Counted from the first letter of the stretch, positions 46,181-56,688 are shown. The stretch: 64,000 nucleotides of DNA from an uncultured Rhizobiaceae bacterium (GCA_951813045.1 CATOTF010000002.1:806001-870000); one strand, 5' to 3'. A program made the numbers and translations. Notes: generated by a model not told the origin, from the letters alone.

Positions 46181-47056
46181 CTAGATATTGTTCTGCGAGT
46201 CTAATGCGTCGAGTTTGGCCTTGATCGAGAGTAGATCAGCCCAAGCCATTTTTTTGTGCGACGGAACACGCAAAAGATAGGCGGGGTGTAGCGTTGGTAA
46301 TACAGGTATCACACGTCCTGCGATCTCAAGACTGGTCCATTTTCCGCGCAAACTCATAACACCAGACCGGGTTTTCAAGAGCGTTTTACTGGATGATCCG
46401 CCAATCAGTACAATTATGTCCGGACGTGCTAATTCGATATGTTTTTCGATGAACGGGCGGCAAATTTCGGTTTCCGCAGGGGATGGGGTACGGTTTCCCG
46501 GAGGGCGCCAGGGCAACACGTTCGATATATATACACTGGTTCTATCCAGCCCAATCGCGGCCAGCATTTTATTCAGCAGTTGGCCTGATTTCCCAACGAA
46601 TGGGAGGCCTTGAGCGTCCTCATCACGGCCTGGTGCTTCACCAATTAACATGATCCGGGCGGAAGGATTGCCGTCGCAGAATACAGTGGATCGCGCGGTA
46701 AATTTCAAATTACATCCGTCAAATCCTTCGATTGCTGACCTCAGTTCATCCAGTGTTGTGGCTGACGCTGACAGTGCAACTGCTTTTGAAACCGCATTGG
46801 CGTCTGGAATTGATCTTTCAGATTGATCAGGGACCATAGCTCGTGGCGGCGTTTTGGCCGGTGCTGGTTGGTTTTCTGGTCGGATATTTTGGGTGACCGT
46901 GGGTGTGACGCGTTGTTTAGCGAGATTTTGCGCTTTTTCCTTGGCTTTTGCCGCTTCATCAAATCTGTTGACCGGGGCATCCAGCAATGCGCAATCAACC
47001 CCAGAATCACTGTACCAGGCCAACAATTCCGCAGCACTAACGGTTTGTTCGATCAT
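46181..47056 (-). CDS. Uracil-DNA glycosylase, family 4
   Basis: Removes uracil from DNA. The 291-residue protein has an N-terminal extension of about 110 poorly conserved residues and then the family 4 core: [46 protein letters not shown] and the C-terminal [11 protein letters not shown] with the His-Pro. Cysteines for the iron-sulfur cluster are found near [15 protein letters not shown] and in EICRPF. The gene stands alone. Confidence 0.9.
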   Translation of the reverse strand: MIEQTVSAAELLAWYSDSGVDCALLDAPVNRFDEAAKAKEKAQNLAKQRVTPTVTQNIRPENQPAPAKTPPRAMVPDQSERSIPDANAVSKAVALSASATTLDELRSAIEGFDGCNLKFTARSTVFCDGNPSARIMLIGEAPGRDEDAQGLPFVGKSGQLLNKMLAAIGLDRTSVYISNVLPWRPPGNRTPSPAETEICRPFIEKHIELARPDIIVLIGGSSSKTLLKTRSGVMSLRGKWTSLEIAGRVIPVLPTLHPAYLLRVPSHKKMAWADLLSIKAKLDALDSQNNI

Positions 47057-47127
47057 TATTTCTTGTCCGATTGATAGATAAACCTAGTGGCTACTGCAGC
47101 TTTTCGAAAGGTAATTTGAATTGAAAA

Positions 47128-48094
47128 CTACGATGTTTGTGGAAAACGTCGTGGAATTACAATTTCAGAAAATACTGGGAAATGATCAGAACCGCCATCG
47201 GCCAGGCTCCTGCGGTCCAGCAGTTGTATGCCGGGTGAAAGCAATAACTGATCGATTGGTAATATTGGCCCAACTCTGGTTTTGAATTCTTTGAACCTTG
47301 GCGCCCACGTATGGACCAACCCCTTGGCGACTATTGTGTTTGTTGTTCGGGCAACCCGTTGAACGGCAGCGCTCCATGGTGATGCATTGAAATCTCCGGC
47401 GAATACGAGTGGAGCACTTAATGACTGAAATCGGTCGTTGAGCCTGCGAATATGGGCTGCCTGATTTGCAGGCCAAGGCCACTTTGAATGGAAATTGGCC
47501 AGTGTTACCAATGTTCCGTCGACATCAACGGTCGCGCTGGCAAAACCAAGTGTGCGAACACATTCCCGTGGCGTATTTTTTGGCAAAAGGGTAGCGCGAC
47601 AAAATACCGACACTTCCCCAACTCCGGGATTGGCAGGAAATGTGATACGGATGGGTGTTGGATAAAGCAGCCAATGCACTTTGCGTTTTAGCGGTGACTT
47701 CCTGCAATAGAATTATATCAGGATTACCGGAACGAATGGCCAAAACTGCCTTTTGAGGGGTGGGATTGTTAAAGCGTAGATTCATTTGAACAACCCGTAA
47801 CGTGACGTCTCTTTTCGAAAGGGCAACGGAAGGCTGCGTGCCCGTTTGTGGCAAATAGGGCCAAGTTAACAGGACGGAAATGGCTACAATAGCGAAGAAG
47901 GTTCCGCCGCTTCGCCATCTGTGTCCCAGTAACAAAATTAACGCAGGAATAGTCAAAAACAGGCAAAAAATGAGGCGAAAGTGGCTTAAGCTATCAAAAG
48001 CGAGGTGAAAATCCTGAAACCATCCCAGAATTATTGCAATTGAAAGTAGCGCGCCGCCCAATTGGGTAACACGCCAAAATAGCGTCGCAATCAT
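47128..48094 (-). pseudogene. Endonuclease/exonuclease/phosphatase-family membrane protein, frameshifted
   Basis: Two overlapping frames make one protein. The N-terminal part (from ATG 48094) has three membrane helices and the start of the nuclease-like fold (VVQMNLRFNNPTP, IILLQEVTAKTQ). The C-terminal part holds LANFHSKWP, VFAGDFNASPWS and the final SDHFPV His. The break lies in an A6 run on the coding strand (47576-47581); one A fewer would give a continuous 321-residue protein. Either a real recent mutation or a homopolymer read error. The start overlaps the amn stop by four bases. Catalytic residues are present in both parts. Confidence 0.82.
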
Positions 48095-49593
48095 TGAAAA
48101 GCAGTTTCGAAGAAACTGCGCAATTTACGAGAATGGAGCTGTTCTGAAGGCATGTTACGCAGGCTTTCCAGGGCCTGGATACCAATTTGCAGATGCTGTT
48201 TCACCTGTGTGTTGTAAAAATCTGTCGCCATTCCCGGAAGTTTTAGTTCACCATGGAGAGGTTTGTCGGAAACGCATAAAAGCGTACCGTAGGGTACACG
48301 AAAGCGAAATCCATTAGCCGCAATTGTCGCTGATTCCATGTCCAATCCAATCGCTCGGCTTTGCGAAAGGCGCTGAACAGGGCCCGTTTGGTCACGTAAT
48401 TCCCAGTTTCTGTTGTCGATTGTGGCAACCGTGCCTGTGCGCATAACCTGTTTTAGGTCATAGCCAGTATATCCCGTCACATTGGCAACAGAGTTTTCCA
48501 GCGCAACCTGAACTTCTGCGAGGGCGGGCAACGGAACCCAAACGGGCAGATCATCATCAAGAACATGGTCTTCACGCACATAAGCATGGGCCAGCACATA
48601 GTCTCCGAGCCGCTGGCTGTTTCTCAAACCTGCACAATGGCCAAGCATGAGCCATGTGTGAGATCGTAAAACAGCTATATGGTCGGTGATTGTTTTCGCA
48701 TTTGATGGTCCAATCCCGATATTGACCATCGTAATTCCGCAATTGTTACCATGCTTGAGATGGTAGGTTGGCATTTGCGGTTGTCGGGTTAATTCAGGTT
48801 TTGAAGGAAGCTCGTCACGGGTTGTTATCCGGTTACCCGGTTCTACAAACGCGTAGTAACCACTGTTGGCGTCTTGTAACGCCTTTTTTGAAAATTCAAT
48901 AAATTCGTCAATGTAGAATTGGTAGTTGGTGAACAGGACATAGTTTTGAAAATGGCCGGGAGAAGTAGCGGTATAATGTGCAAGGCGATGAAGTGAATAA
49001 TCAACCCGTTGAGCTGTGAAAGGCGCGAGTGGGATCGGATCGTTCGCCGTCACCTCATATTGCCCGTTTGCAATACGGTCGTCCGTTGTTGCCAGATCTG
49101 GAACGTCGAATACATCGCGAATTGGGCGATCAATTTTGTCTTCGATCGACCCTTCCACATGAGCATCCTCAAGAAATGCGAAATGTAATGGAATCGGTGT
49201 TTTCGAGACGCCAACTGTCACGGGGCCCCCGTGATTTTTGATCAGGAGTTCGATTTGAGTTTCAAGGTAGGAGGCAAAGAGATCAGGTCGCGTGATGGTT
49301 GTTGCATAATGACCGGGTCCGGGAACGTAACCAAAGGCCAGTCTGGAATCCACTAGGGTGTGGGATGAGGTTGAAATTTGAATTTCCGGGTAGAATGCCT
49401 GATAGCGTGCTTCCGCTTTTTCCGCTTCCAGAGTCGCATTGAACTTCTCGCGAAGGAAAGAAGTCGCTGTTTCATATAGTAAATTCAGATATTTTACAGC
49501 TTCCGCAGCATCGGTAAATTGTTTCGATCCCGGCGTATCCGGGCATTTTCTTGTCAGATCATCGACAATTGTAAGTATAGGATTTTTTTTCAT
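48091..49593 (-). CDS. amn: AMP nucleosidase
   Basis: Cleaves AMP to adenine and ribose 5-phosphate. The 500-residue protein has an N-terminal AMP nucleosidase-specific domain (about residues 1-190) and a C-terminal phosphorylase-like domain with VNIGIGPSNAKTITDHIAVLRSHTWLMLGHCAGLR and the substrate Glu in GLDMESATIAANGFRF. Full length. The endonuclease-family gene follows, overlapping by four bases. Confidence 0.95.
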   Translation of the reverse strand: MKKNPILTIVDDLTRKCPDTPGSKQFTDAAEAVKYLNLLYETATSFLREKFNATLEAEKAEARYQAFYPEIQISTSSHTLVDSRLAFGYVPGPGHYATTITRPDLFASYLETQIELLIKNHGGPVTVGVSKTPIPLHFAFLEDAHVEGSIEDKIDRPIRDVFDVPDLATTDDRIANGQYEVTANDPIPLAPFTAQRVDYSLHRLAHYTATSPGHFQNYVLFTNYQFYIDEFIEFSKKALQDANSGYYAFVEPGNRITTRDELPSKPELTRQPQMPTYHLKHGNNCGITMVNIGIGPSNAKTITDHIAVLRSHTWLMLGHCAGLRNSQRLGDYVLAHAYVREDHVLDDDLPVWVPLPALAEVQVALENSVANVTGYTGYDLKQVMRTGTVATIDNRNWELRDQTGPVQRLSQSRAIGLDMESATIAANGFRFRVPYGTLLCVSDKPLHGELKLPGMATDFYNTQVKQHLQIGIQALESLRNMPSEQLHSRKLRSFFETAFQ

Positions 49594-49642
49594 ACGTAGG
49601 GCTATAGCGCAGAATCATGTCCGGAAAACAGTAGGATTTTAC

Positions 49643-49855
49643 CTAAGTCGTCGATTTTTCTGGAAGCCTGTTTGTGCGACACAAATGTGGGTTGGATTCG
49701 CATAATATTTTACGTTCGTACCGTCGCCATTCGATCAACCGTTCTTCAACCGTAAACCCATGATTCTTTGGCCTTGACGCTTGGACGAGGTTCGAAATCA
49801 GAATTCCAGCAAGTGTTATACATGCGGTAATTATTACGAAATGACGAAATAGCAT
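49643..49855 (-). CDS. Small hypothetical membrane-anchored protein
   Basis: A 70-residue protein with one N-terminal hydrophobic helix (residues 3-24) and a polar tail with two Cys (CESNPHLC). No family recognised. No clear ribosome-binding site upstream of ATG 49855. It lies between amn and the DUF2147-like gene on the same strand and could be a chance frame. Confidence 0.45.
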   Translation of the reverse strand: MLFRHFVIITACITLAGILISNLVQASRPKNHGFTVEERLIEWRRYERKILCESNPHLCRTNRLPEKSTT

Positions 49856-49976
49856 TTAGTGCATCCATGATTGGGTATGCTCAATTCATGGAATAATCAA
49901 AATGAACGGGCACTGACGCATTCGTTCATCTGCAATTCATATTAGTTAACAATCACCCGTATGGTCGGGGTAATAA

Positions 49977-50354
49977 TTAGAGCTTGCGCCAGTTTTGGGT
50001 TTTGCAAAATACCTTAAGGAAGCAACCGCGTAGTTTCATCCCGGAGCCTTTGATTTTTGCGCTTCCTGAATATTGTTTATCGTCTGTCGGGTCATTGACG
50101 GTGCCACTGTAGGCAGCCCCATTGCCCTTGAGCCGTCCGATTGTTTTTCCTGCATATTTTCCTGTAATCAGCTTTATGCAATAGGAGCCGCCACATGAGG
50201 ATATCTGGGCCTGTTCGCCGGATTCCGTTTTCCACTTTCCAACAATTGGTTCTTCCGCAAAAGCAACTTGCGATGCCACCAGAGCAATGCAAATTGCCAT
50301 AACACCTGAGAGTGTCAGACCGAACATCGAGTAATTGAGTTTGCGCCCCATCAT
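49977..50354 (-). CDS. Exported DUF2147-like protein
   Basis: About 125 residues: signal peptide ending AFA, then EEPIVGKWKTESG, a GGSYCIKLITGKYAGK strand region, and a final RGCFLKVFCKTQNW segment with Cys pairs. This matches the small DUF2147 beta-barrel-like family of exported proteins, whose function is unknown. ATG at 50354 or 50351 is preferred to 50372 because GGAG lies just upstream. Confidence 0.78.
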   Translation of the reverse strand: MMGRKLNYSMFGLTLSGVMAICIALVASQVAFAEEPIVGKWKTESGEQAQISSCGGSYCIKLITGKYAGKTIGRLKGNGAAYSGTVNDPTDDKQYSGSAKIKGSGMKLRGCFLKVFCKTQNWRKL

Positions 50355-50478
50355 ATTCTCCAGTTGACGCATGCCACAACGGGCGAATCATAAATACAGG
50401 TTATCATTCTATAGTGGTTTCGCGATACAGAGGCTCAGGTCCTAAGCTTACTGGGGTAGTCTTTCAGATTTGGATAAA

Positions 50479-50506
50479 AAAACGGGAACCAATAGGCTCC
50501 CGTTTT
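50479..50506 (-). terminator. Intrinsic terminator after the His/Arg-rich secreted protein gene
   Basis: A 9-bp perfect outer stem (50479-50487 with 50498-50506) plus two inner pairs closes a short loop. On the minus strand it is followed by a T-run (50474-50482 complement), right downstream of the gene ending at 50526. Confidence 0.75.
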
Positions 50507-50525
50507 CATCACATTTCATAACACC

Positions 50526-50846
50526 TTAAAAATTTAAATAAATTCCAACTCCGCCGCGCCGTCTTCTTCCGCGGTTCCTGTGGTGGCTGCTTGAGTGGCG
50601 GTGAAAATGGCAGCCGCGGCGATGGCAGTGCCGATGGCGGTGAATTCTCCGGCCCCGACGGATGCGTCGGCATCTGGAGCGATGGCCGCGCCGAATGCTA
50701 CAATGACGACCATGAATTTGTTGCACAGTAGTTGTGTCTGTTATGTCTACCGGTGCTGAACTCAATGGCATTGCATCTGCCGATGGGGCCATGAATGAAA
50801 GGCCTGCGCCAAATAAAGCAGCAGCTGCTAAAGTGGAGATTTTCAT
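50526..50846 (-). CDS. Small secreted His/Arg/Cys-rich protein
   Basis: A 106-residue protein with a clear signal peptide (cleavage after ADA, residue 25). The mature part from residue 45 on is almost entirely His, Arg, Gly, Cys and Ser, with repeated HRH and RRxR blocks, and ends GVGIYLNF. I do not recognise a named family. The composition suggests metal or polyanion binding in the periplasm or outside the cell, which is inference. It has its own terminator downstream. Confidence 0.72.
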   Translation of the reverse strand: MKISTLAAAALFGAGLSFMAPSADAMPLSSAPVDITDTTTVQQIHGRHCSIRRGHRSRCRRIRRGRRIHRHRHCHRRGCHFHRHSSSHHRNRGRRRRGGVGIYLNF

Positions 50847-50985
50847 TGTGTGGTCCTTTCCCTATGTATCTTCACTAACGTGTGATACCCCCGTGAACAC
50901 AACATGGACCACATGAACCCAGTATGAATGTGCAATTCGACACAATTCGTGATCTGGCAGGAATTTAGACGGAAAAGGTTTTTAA

Positions 50986-51366
50986 TTAAGGGGCGGGTGG
51001 GCCGCCGTGAGGTCGGATATCATTGTGGCGCGAATTCCTCCTCTGCACACGACATGATTCCCAAGCGTGGACATGGGTACTGCCAAAATGATCCTGAGTT
51101 GTTCGATGGCAATGACCGGCTCCAAACTTTCCCTTAATGACTTTTCGCTTGCCCACGACCTTTTCTCTTTTGCAGTTCGCTCCCACATGCCGGTGTCGAA
51201 ACCGTGTATCGCGGTGGCAGCCTCGGATTTTTATAAAAATATCCTGGTGAGTTGTTACAGCCACACTTCTAAATGACCTTGCGTCAGCGATGGATATCTG
51301 TGTGGCAAAGACAGCACCAGCGATCGCCAGGGTGGACAGGGAAGTCAGTTTGAATTGTCGAACCAT
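50986..51366 (-). CDS. Small secreted His/Arg-rich protein
   Basis: A 126-residue protein with a signal peptide ending ADA and a mature part rich in His, Arg and Lys with several Cys (GCHRD, GANCKREK, GHCHRTTQDH). No family recognised. ATG 51366 with AAAGG upstream is preferred to TTG 51387. Its composition echoes the neighbouring gene at 50526, but the two do not align in any obvious way. It is divergent from uvrB. Confidence 0.6.
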   Translation of the reverse strand: MVRQFKLTSLSTLAIAGAVFATQISIADARSFRSVAVTTHQDIFIKIRGCHRDTRFRHRHVGANCKREKVVGKRKVIKGKFGAGHCHRTTQDHFGSTHVHAWESCRVQRRNSRHNDIRPHGGPPAP

Positions 51367-51508
51367 ATTAAAGTGCCTTTTTTTCAATCACATTAGTAAC
51401 GTAATTGGTTTGTGTTCGGTTTCATCAGTTGGATGGATATTTTTGCATCAACTCGCCTCAACTTAATGCCAAAAACTGTCAGCATGTCGACACGCGCCTC
51501 TTCCATCC

Positions 51509-51523
51509 GTTCTCTATTCGTCC
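51509..51523 (+). promoter_or_regulatory. Possible LexA (SOS) box upstream of uvrB
   Basis: GTTC-N7-GTCC lies 13-27 bases before the uvrB start. The alphaproteobacterial LexA site is GTTC-N7-GTTC, so this has one mismatch in the second half. uvrB is a common LexA target, which makes the site plausible but not proven. Confidence 0.4.
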
Positions 51524-51535
51524 CATATATGCGTA

Positions 51536-54445
51536 ATGTCAGACTCCAAGAAAAACGCGAGCCCATCCGGCTTTGAAGAAGCACCTCAAACTCCGTTTGA
51601 GGGAGTGCCCCTTTCTACTGACATAAGTTCATGGGCCGAGGAAATTGAAACGGAATCCCTGAGCGACCGCACAACCGCTGCCTGGAAGGAAAAAGAAGCC
51701 GTTCGGGAAGCGGAAAAGGCGGCACGTGCTAAAAAAGCCAAGGCTGCTGCCAAAAAAGCCTCCGACCCGACCGTCGGTAACAAGCGCACTGGTGGTGGCA
51801 CCATCATCGGCGGGTCCAATGATGTGAAAGCGCGCGTGGCTGCCGGATTGAACCCGGTCGCCGGCCTTGACGTCTCCGCTGAAGAAGCGCTGGAAATGGC
51901 GTCGACCTCCGGGGTGACGGCGACAGTTTCTGCCCTGTCCGATCTCATTGAACATGGACGTGATGAGATGAAAGGGGACATCTGGGTTCCCCACCGTCCA
52001 GACCGCCCGGAAAAATCTGAAGGTGGTAAAGCCTTCCAGGTTGAAAGTGAGTTTGAACCGAAAGGCGATCAGCCAACAGCGATCAATGAACTCGTTGGCG
52101 GTTTGAAAAGCGAGGCCGGATCCAACGAAGGTGGCGAGCGTACGCAGGTTCTGCTCGGTGTCACCGGTTCCGGTAAGACCTTCACGATGGCGAAGGTGAT
52201 TGAGGAAACGCAACGCCCGGCACTCATTTTGGCGCCCAATAAAACCCTTGCGGCACAACTTTTTGGGGAAATGAAGGCGTTTTTTCCCGAAAATGCGGTG
52301 GAATATTTCGTTTCTTACTACGATTATTACCAACCGGAAGCCTATGTGCCCCGTTCCGACACCTTCATCGAGAAAGAATCGTCGGTCAACGAACAGATCG
52401 ACCGGATGCGCCATTCCGCCACCCGTTCCTTGCTGGAACGGGACGATGTGATCATCGTCGCATCCGTATCGTGCATCTACGGTATTGGCTCGGTGGAAAC
52501 TTACACCGCCATGACATTCCAAATGTCGATTGGCGATCAACTGGACCAGCGGCAACTGCTCGCCGACCTTGTGGCGCAGCAATATCGTCGCAGGGATGCT
52601 GATTTTCAGCGCGGTTCGTTCCGGGTGCGCGGCGATACCATCGAGATATTCCCGGCTCACCTTGAAGACCGGGCGTGGCGCATTTCCCTGTTCGGGGATG
52701 AAATCGAGACCATTACTGAGTTTGACCCGCTGACCGGCAAGAAAACTGACCAGCTCAAGTCCGTTAAAATCTACGCCAACAGCCACTATGTGACCCCGCG
52801 CCCGACGCTTAATCAGGCCGTGAAGGAGATCAAGGTCGAGCTGGCATGGCGGCTGGAAGAACTGACAAAAGCGGGGCGTCTGCTGGAAGCGCAACGGCTT
52901 GAACAACGGGTAAAATTCGACATTGAAATGATCGAGGCCACCGGCGCTTGTGCAGGCATCGAAAACTATTCACGCTATCTCACAGGCCGTAAACCCGGTG
53001 AACCGCCACCAACCCTGTTCGAATATCTGCCCGATAACGCCCTTGTTTTCACGGATGAATCCCACGTAACTATCCCGCAAATTGGTGGCATGTACCGTGG
53101 TGACTTCCGCCGCAAGGCAACGCTAGCTGAATACGGCTTCCGTCTGCCAAGCTGCATGGATAACCGTCCGTTGCGGTTTGAGGAATGGGACGCTATGCGT
53201 CCGCAAACCATCGCTGTATCCGCGACCCCCGGTGGCTGGGAAATGGAACAGGCCGGAGGCGTGTTTGCCGAACAGGTGATCCGACCAACAGGCCTTATCG
53301 ACCCGCCGGTGGAAATCCGCCCGGCCAAAAATCAGGTCGACGATGTGGTGGACGAAATCAAGATAGTCTCCGCCGAAGGCTATCGCACGCTCGTTACTGT
53401 GCTGACCAAACGCATGGCGGAAGACCTGACGGAATATATGCACGAACAGGGCGTTCGCGTACGCTACATGCATTCGGACATCGACACACTGGAGCGCATT
53501 GAGATCATTCGTGATTTGCGCTTGGGAGCATTCGACGTTTTGATCGGCATCAACCTGCTGCGGGAGGGACTCGACATTCCCGAATGCGGATTTGTTGCTA
53601 TTCTTGACGCGGACAAGGAAGGTTTCCTGCGCTCAGAGACCAGTCTGGTACAAACCATTGGTCGTGCGGCGCGAAATGTCGACGGCAAGGTTGTCCTTTA
53701 CGCGGATCAGAAAACCGGCTCGATGGAAAGGGCCATGGCCGAGACAGACCGCCGCCGGGAAAAACAGGTTGCTTACAACACCGAACACGGCATCACGCCG
53801 CAAAGCGTGAAGAAGAATATCGGAGATATTCTCGGCAGTGTTTACGAAGGCGACCATGTGCGCGTGGATGCGGGGCTGGCCGACGAAGGCCTTATGGTCG
53901 GCAATAATCTCAAGGCTCACCTTGAAGCGCTGGAAAAAGACATGCGCGACGCTGCGGCTGATTTGGACTTCGAAAAAGCCGCCAATCTGCGCGACGAAAT
54001 CAAACGCCTGCAGGAAACCGAATTGCTGGTCGCCGATGACCCGCTGGCGCGTAATGTTGGCATTGAAAATACGAAGAAAAGCAGGGCACAGGCGGCCAAA
54101 CAGGGTAAGGCCGGGGGCAGTGCGACGGATTCAAAGTCAAAGAACAAATCCCTGTTCGCCAAACCTGAACTCGACGAAATGACGGTAGGTCGAACGGAAA
54201 AACCGGCGACACCGGAAGGGTGGGAACCTCCGCGCAAAACCTGGCTGGAAGACAACCGCAAAGGCCTCTCCACCGATGGGGCGGCGCACGGTAGCGCCCC
54301 GGTATCAAGTGGTGCGGAAGATAGTGCGCATCTCGATGACGGCGCTAAACGTGCCAAAAGCGGTTCATCGCGTCCCGTTCCAAGAAGCACATCCGGTAAG
54401 CCGGGGCAGCGTGGCGGCTTTAAGCAGAACAAAGGGCGCAGATAA
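51536..54445 (+). CDS. uvrB: Excinuclease ABC subunit B
   Basis: Damage-verifying helicase of nucleotide excision repair, 969 residues. The core starts near residue 166 (FQVESEF), with Walker A GVTGSGKT (about 207-214), the beta-hairpin ([12 protein letters not shown]), helicase motifs ([29 protein letters not shown]) and the C-terminal UvrC-binding helix pair ([18 protein letters not shown]). About 165 Ala/Lys-rich residues precede the core and about 130 low-complexity residues follow it; such extensions are usual in Hyphomicrobiales. Codons are visibly richer in G and C than in the genes before it. Confidence 0.97.
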   Translation: MSDSKKNASPSGFEEAPQTPFEGVPLSTDISSWAEEIETESLSDRTTAAWKEKEAVREAEKAARAKKAKAAAKKASDPTVGNKRTGGGTIIGGSNDVKARVAAGLNPVAGLDVSAEEALEMASTSGVTATVSALSDLIEHGRDEMKGDIWVPHRPDRPEKSEGGKAFQVESEFEPKGDQPTAINELVGGLKSEAGSNEGGERTQVLLGVTGSGKTFTMAKVIEETQRPALILAPNKTLAAQLFGEMKAFFPENAVEYFVSYYDYYQPEAYVPRSDTFIEKESSVNEQIDRMRHSATRSLLERDDVIIVASVSCIYGIGSVETYTAMTFQMSIGDQLDQRQLLADLVAQQYRRRDADFQRGSFRVRGDTIEIFPAHLEDRAWRISLFGDEIETITEFDPLTGKKTDQLKSVKIYANSHYVTPRPTLNQAVKEIKVELAWRLEELTKAGRLLEAQRLEQRVKFDIEMIEATGACAGIENYSRYLTGRKPGEPPPTLFEYLPDNALVFTDESHVTIPQIGGMYRGDFRRKATLAEYGFRLPSCMDNRPLRFEEWDAMRPQTIAVSATPGGWEMEQAGGVFAEQVIRPTGLIDPPVEIRPAKNQVDDVVDEIKIVSAEGYRTLVTVLTKRMAEDLTEYMHEQGVRVRYMHSDIDTLERIEIIRDLRLGAFDVLIGINLLREGLDIPECGFVAILDADKEGFLRSETSLVQTIGRAARNVDGKVVLYADQKTGSMERAMAETDRRREKQVAYNTEHGITPQSVKKNIGDILGSVYEGDHVRVDAGLADEGLMVGNNLKAHLEALEKDMRDAAADLDFEKAANLRDEIKRLQETELLVADDPLARNVGIENTKKSRAQAAKQGKAGGSATDSKSKNKSLFAKPELDEMTVGRTEKPATPEGWEPPRKTWLEDNRKGLSTDGAAHGSAPVSSGAEDSAHLDDGAKRAKSGSSRPVPRSTSGKPGQRGGFKQNKGRR

Positions 54446-55014
54446 TGGCGACTGCGGGCAAACTGAACGTAACCCTACGGTCATTTATCGAAAAACAACC
54501 GATGTTCTTTGTTGCTACGGCTGGGTCTGAGGGGCGTGTAAATACATCGCCGAAGGGCATGGATACGCTCAAGATTATTGATGATAACCGCGTGGTTTGG
54601 TTGAACCTTAGCGGCAGTGGCAATGAAACCGCCGCCCATGTCGCGGAAAACGGGCGCATGACGCTGATGTTTTGCGCTTTTGAAGGCAATGCCCTCATTC
54701 TGCGGGTCTATGGCGCTGCAAAAGTCATTCATTCCCGGGACGCGCAATGGCCGGAACTGTCTGAAGGTTTGCCAAAGCTTGCTGGCAGCCGCCAGATATT
54801 TGATCTCACGATAGACCTTGTCCAGACGTCCTGTGGTACGGGAGTGCCGATAATGGAGTTCAAAGAAAGCCGGGGCGAGGAAGAACTCCTGCCGTATTAT
54901 GCTGATTTGGGTTCCGACGGTTTGGAGGCATTTTGGCGCAAGAAGAATGTGTTGACCATTGATGGAAAGCCAACCGGAATTTTCGGGGAAGCCGAAATCT
55001 CCGAGGAAAAATGA
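54445..55014 (+). CDS. Pyridoxamine 5'-phosphate oxidase-family protein
   Basis: A 189-residue FMN-binding split-barrel protein. The first part, FFVATAGSEGRVNTSPKGMDTLKII, and VVWLNLSGSGNETAAHVAENGRM match the family region that binds flavin. The exact reaction is unknown; many members reduce small substrates or bind haem or F420. It begins at the base where uvrB stops, so it is co-transcribed with it. Confidence 0.88.
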   Translation: MATAGKLNVTLRSFIEKQPMFFVATAGSEGRVNTSPKGMDTLKIIDDNRVVWLNLSGSGNETAAHVAENGRMTLMFCAFEGNALILRVYGAAKVIHSRDAQWPELSEGLPKLAGSRQIFDLTIDLVQTSCGTGVPIMEFKESRGEEELLPYYADLGSDGLEAFWRKKNVLTIDGKPTGIFGEAEISEEK

Positions 55015-55024
55015 CGTTAAGGCG

Positions 55025-55636
55025 ATGAAGCAACATTGGGGAATAACCGTTGCGCTGGTTGTATTAGCATTCAATCACCCCCTTTGCCTCCCGGCTCATG
55101 CCGCGCAGTGGCAGGCCAATGAGCAGATCAAACCCTATTCGATTTCCGGCAAAACCAGCCGGGAACTCTATCGTTCCATCGGGAAAAACGGCCCGCGCAT
55201 TGGTGACGGCAGAAAAACAATTGCCCACACCACGTTTGATCTGAAATGGCGGCGCAATTATAAGCCGCGCGGCAACTCCTGTGTTTTGGTGTCAGCAAAA
55301 CCGTTCATGACGATCATCTACACCATGCCAAAACCCCGGCTCAAACTCCGCGAACCCACCGCCAGCCAATGGAAACACTTCTACAACGGCATTCTAATCC
55401 ACGAAAAAGTCCACGGCACCTACGCAAGAGAACTGGTAGAACGCATCATAAAAACTACAGTCGGCCTGACCGTAAAAAACGACCGCAAATGCCAAAAGAT
55501 AAGAGCAGAAGTGCTAACCCGCGTAAAAGCAGCCTACGGAGAATATGGTGCAAGAAGCGGAAAGTTTGACCGCGCTGAGATGACCACGGGAGGCAATGTT
55601 CGCGGGCTGGTGAATGTGTTGTTGCGGGGGGAATGA
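55025..55636 (+). CDS. Exported DUF922-like putative metalloprotease
   Basis: A 203-residue protein with a signal peptide (hydrophobic residues 7-22, cleavage near AHA). The sequence YSISGKTSRELYRSI and the central HEKVHG, an HExxH motif, match the DUF922 group of putative zinc proteases. ATG 55025 is preferred over upstream starts inside the previous gene because it gives a proper signal peptide and has TAAGG just before it. Substrate unknown. Confidence 0.8.
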   Translation: MKQHWGITVALVVLAFNHPLCLPAHAAQWQANEQIKPYSISGKTSRELYRSIGKNGPRIGDGRKTIAHTTFDLKWRRNYKPRGNSCVLVSAKPFMTIIYTMPKPRLKLREPTASQWKHFYNGILIHEKVHGTYARELVERIIKTTVGLTVKNDRKCQKIRAEVLTRVKAAYGEYGARSGKFDRAEMTTGGNVRGLVNVLLRGE

Positions 55637-55672
55637 GGAGAGGCCGAACACTTTACCTTAAAATCGGGTCGA

Positions 55673-56650
55673 TCAACCCTTTAACCCTAAAAACTCCGCG
55701 GAATCTGCAGACATCGTTTCCAACATTTCTTTCTGAAATAAAACTTCCCTGTCAATATGTGCCTGATCTAATTTCCCCAAGATTGGGCTGGCTTCTGACG
55801 GGCGCCATGCTACAACTTTGCCTCTCGAGTCTTTCAAATTGCCTTTTCGAAATATATCTACAAATCTATTCGGCGTAATTCCAACAAATTGGACGAATTG
55901 AACTTTTGATACTTCCTGAGGTTCTATTTTTTCGACGTCGATTTCAATTGAGTCCGGATATAAATCATGAGCAAAGCTCTTGGGAAAAGGCTCTAGATAT
56001 GTAACGGAGGTAACGCCGCTGGCGACAATATGTTTAGCGCAATTATGACACGGAAAAGTGGTGCAATGTAGGTGGGAGTTTTGGACACTTAATCCTTGTT
56101 TTACCGCCGACGATAAGGCTGCCATTTCAGCATGAACAGCTCTTCCAAATTCCATTGTATCCATAATTTGACTTCGTTTCAGTGGCGCATCGGTAGAATC
56201 TAGGAGTTCAGATTCGATGTCTTCGTCATCCCATTTATGATCAATTAACTTCCCCGCTGCTTTTAGTCTTTGGACAATATCGATTACCATCTGCCGTTTT
56301 CGTACGGTGTTAGAATCGTGACCAAGTTTAATATCACGAGCATCTAGTCCGTCATCTGGCCAATATGTACCACCTCCTGCTTTTGGTGCTTCGTTGAAAC
56401 CAGTTGCAGTTATTTCACCATTTTTTTCAATTGCTGCTCCAACTTGTCGAGCGGTGTCACACGAAGTCAATGATACTTGAAAAGCAACGTTTTGAAAGAA
56501 TTCCGACTTTGTTGGCGATACATTAAAATTGCCAAACAAGGCTTCAAAAAAGCGTTTTAATAGCGGGGAAGCTGCTTCTTCGCTTCTAGCATTTATTACG
56601 ACATCTGCTTGAGGAAAAACATCGCTAACCCTTTGTCCAAATCGTTGAAG
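55673..56650 (-). pseudogene. Truncated AvcD-type anti-phage deoxycytidine nucleotide deaminase
   Basis: The C-terminal deaminase half of an AvcD/anti-phage dCTP deaminase protein. The frame runs without a stop from the IS edge at 56650 for 325 codons. It has the junction region LFGNFNVSPTKSEFFQ, SLTSCDTARQVGAAI and the zinc-site motifs AVHAEMAAL and TTFPCHNCAKHI. Full proteins are over 500 residues, with a P-loop NTPase domain in front; that domain is missing, cut by IS copy 2. Only a TTG at 56539 could start the remnant. Base composition is more A/T-rich than in neighbouring genes, suggesting acquisition by transfer. Confidence 0.88.
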
Positions 56651-56688
56651 TGGACTTGTCCCGTATTAATTCCGCATCCTGTTCTCGT

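Noticed and set aside
51629-52906. A 425-residue open frame antisense to uvrB
   Set aside because: It has no recognisable domain or start signal and is explained by the G/C-rich third positions of uvrB on the other strand.
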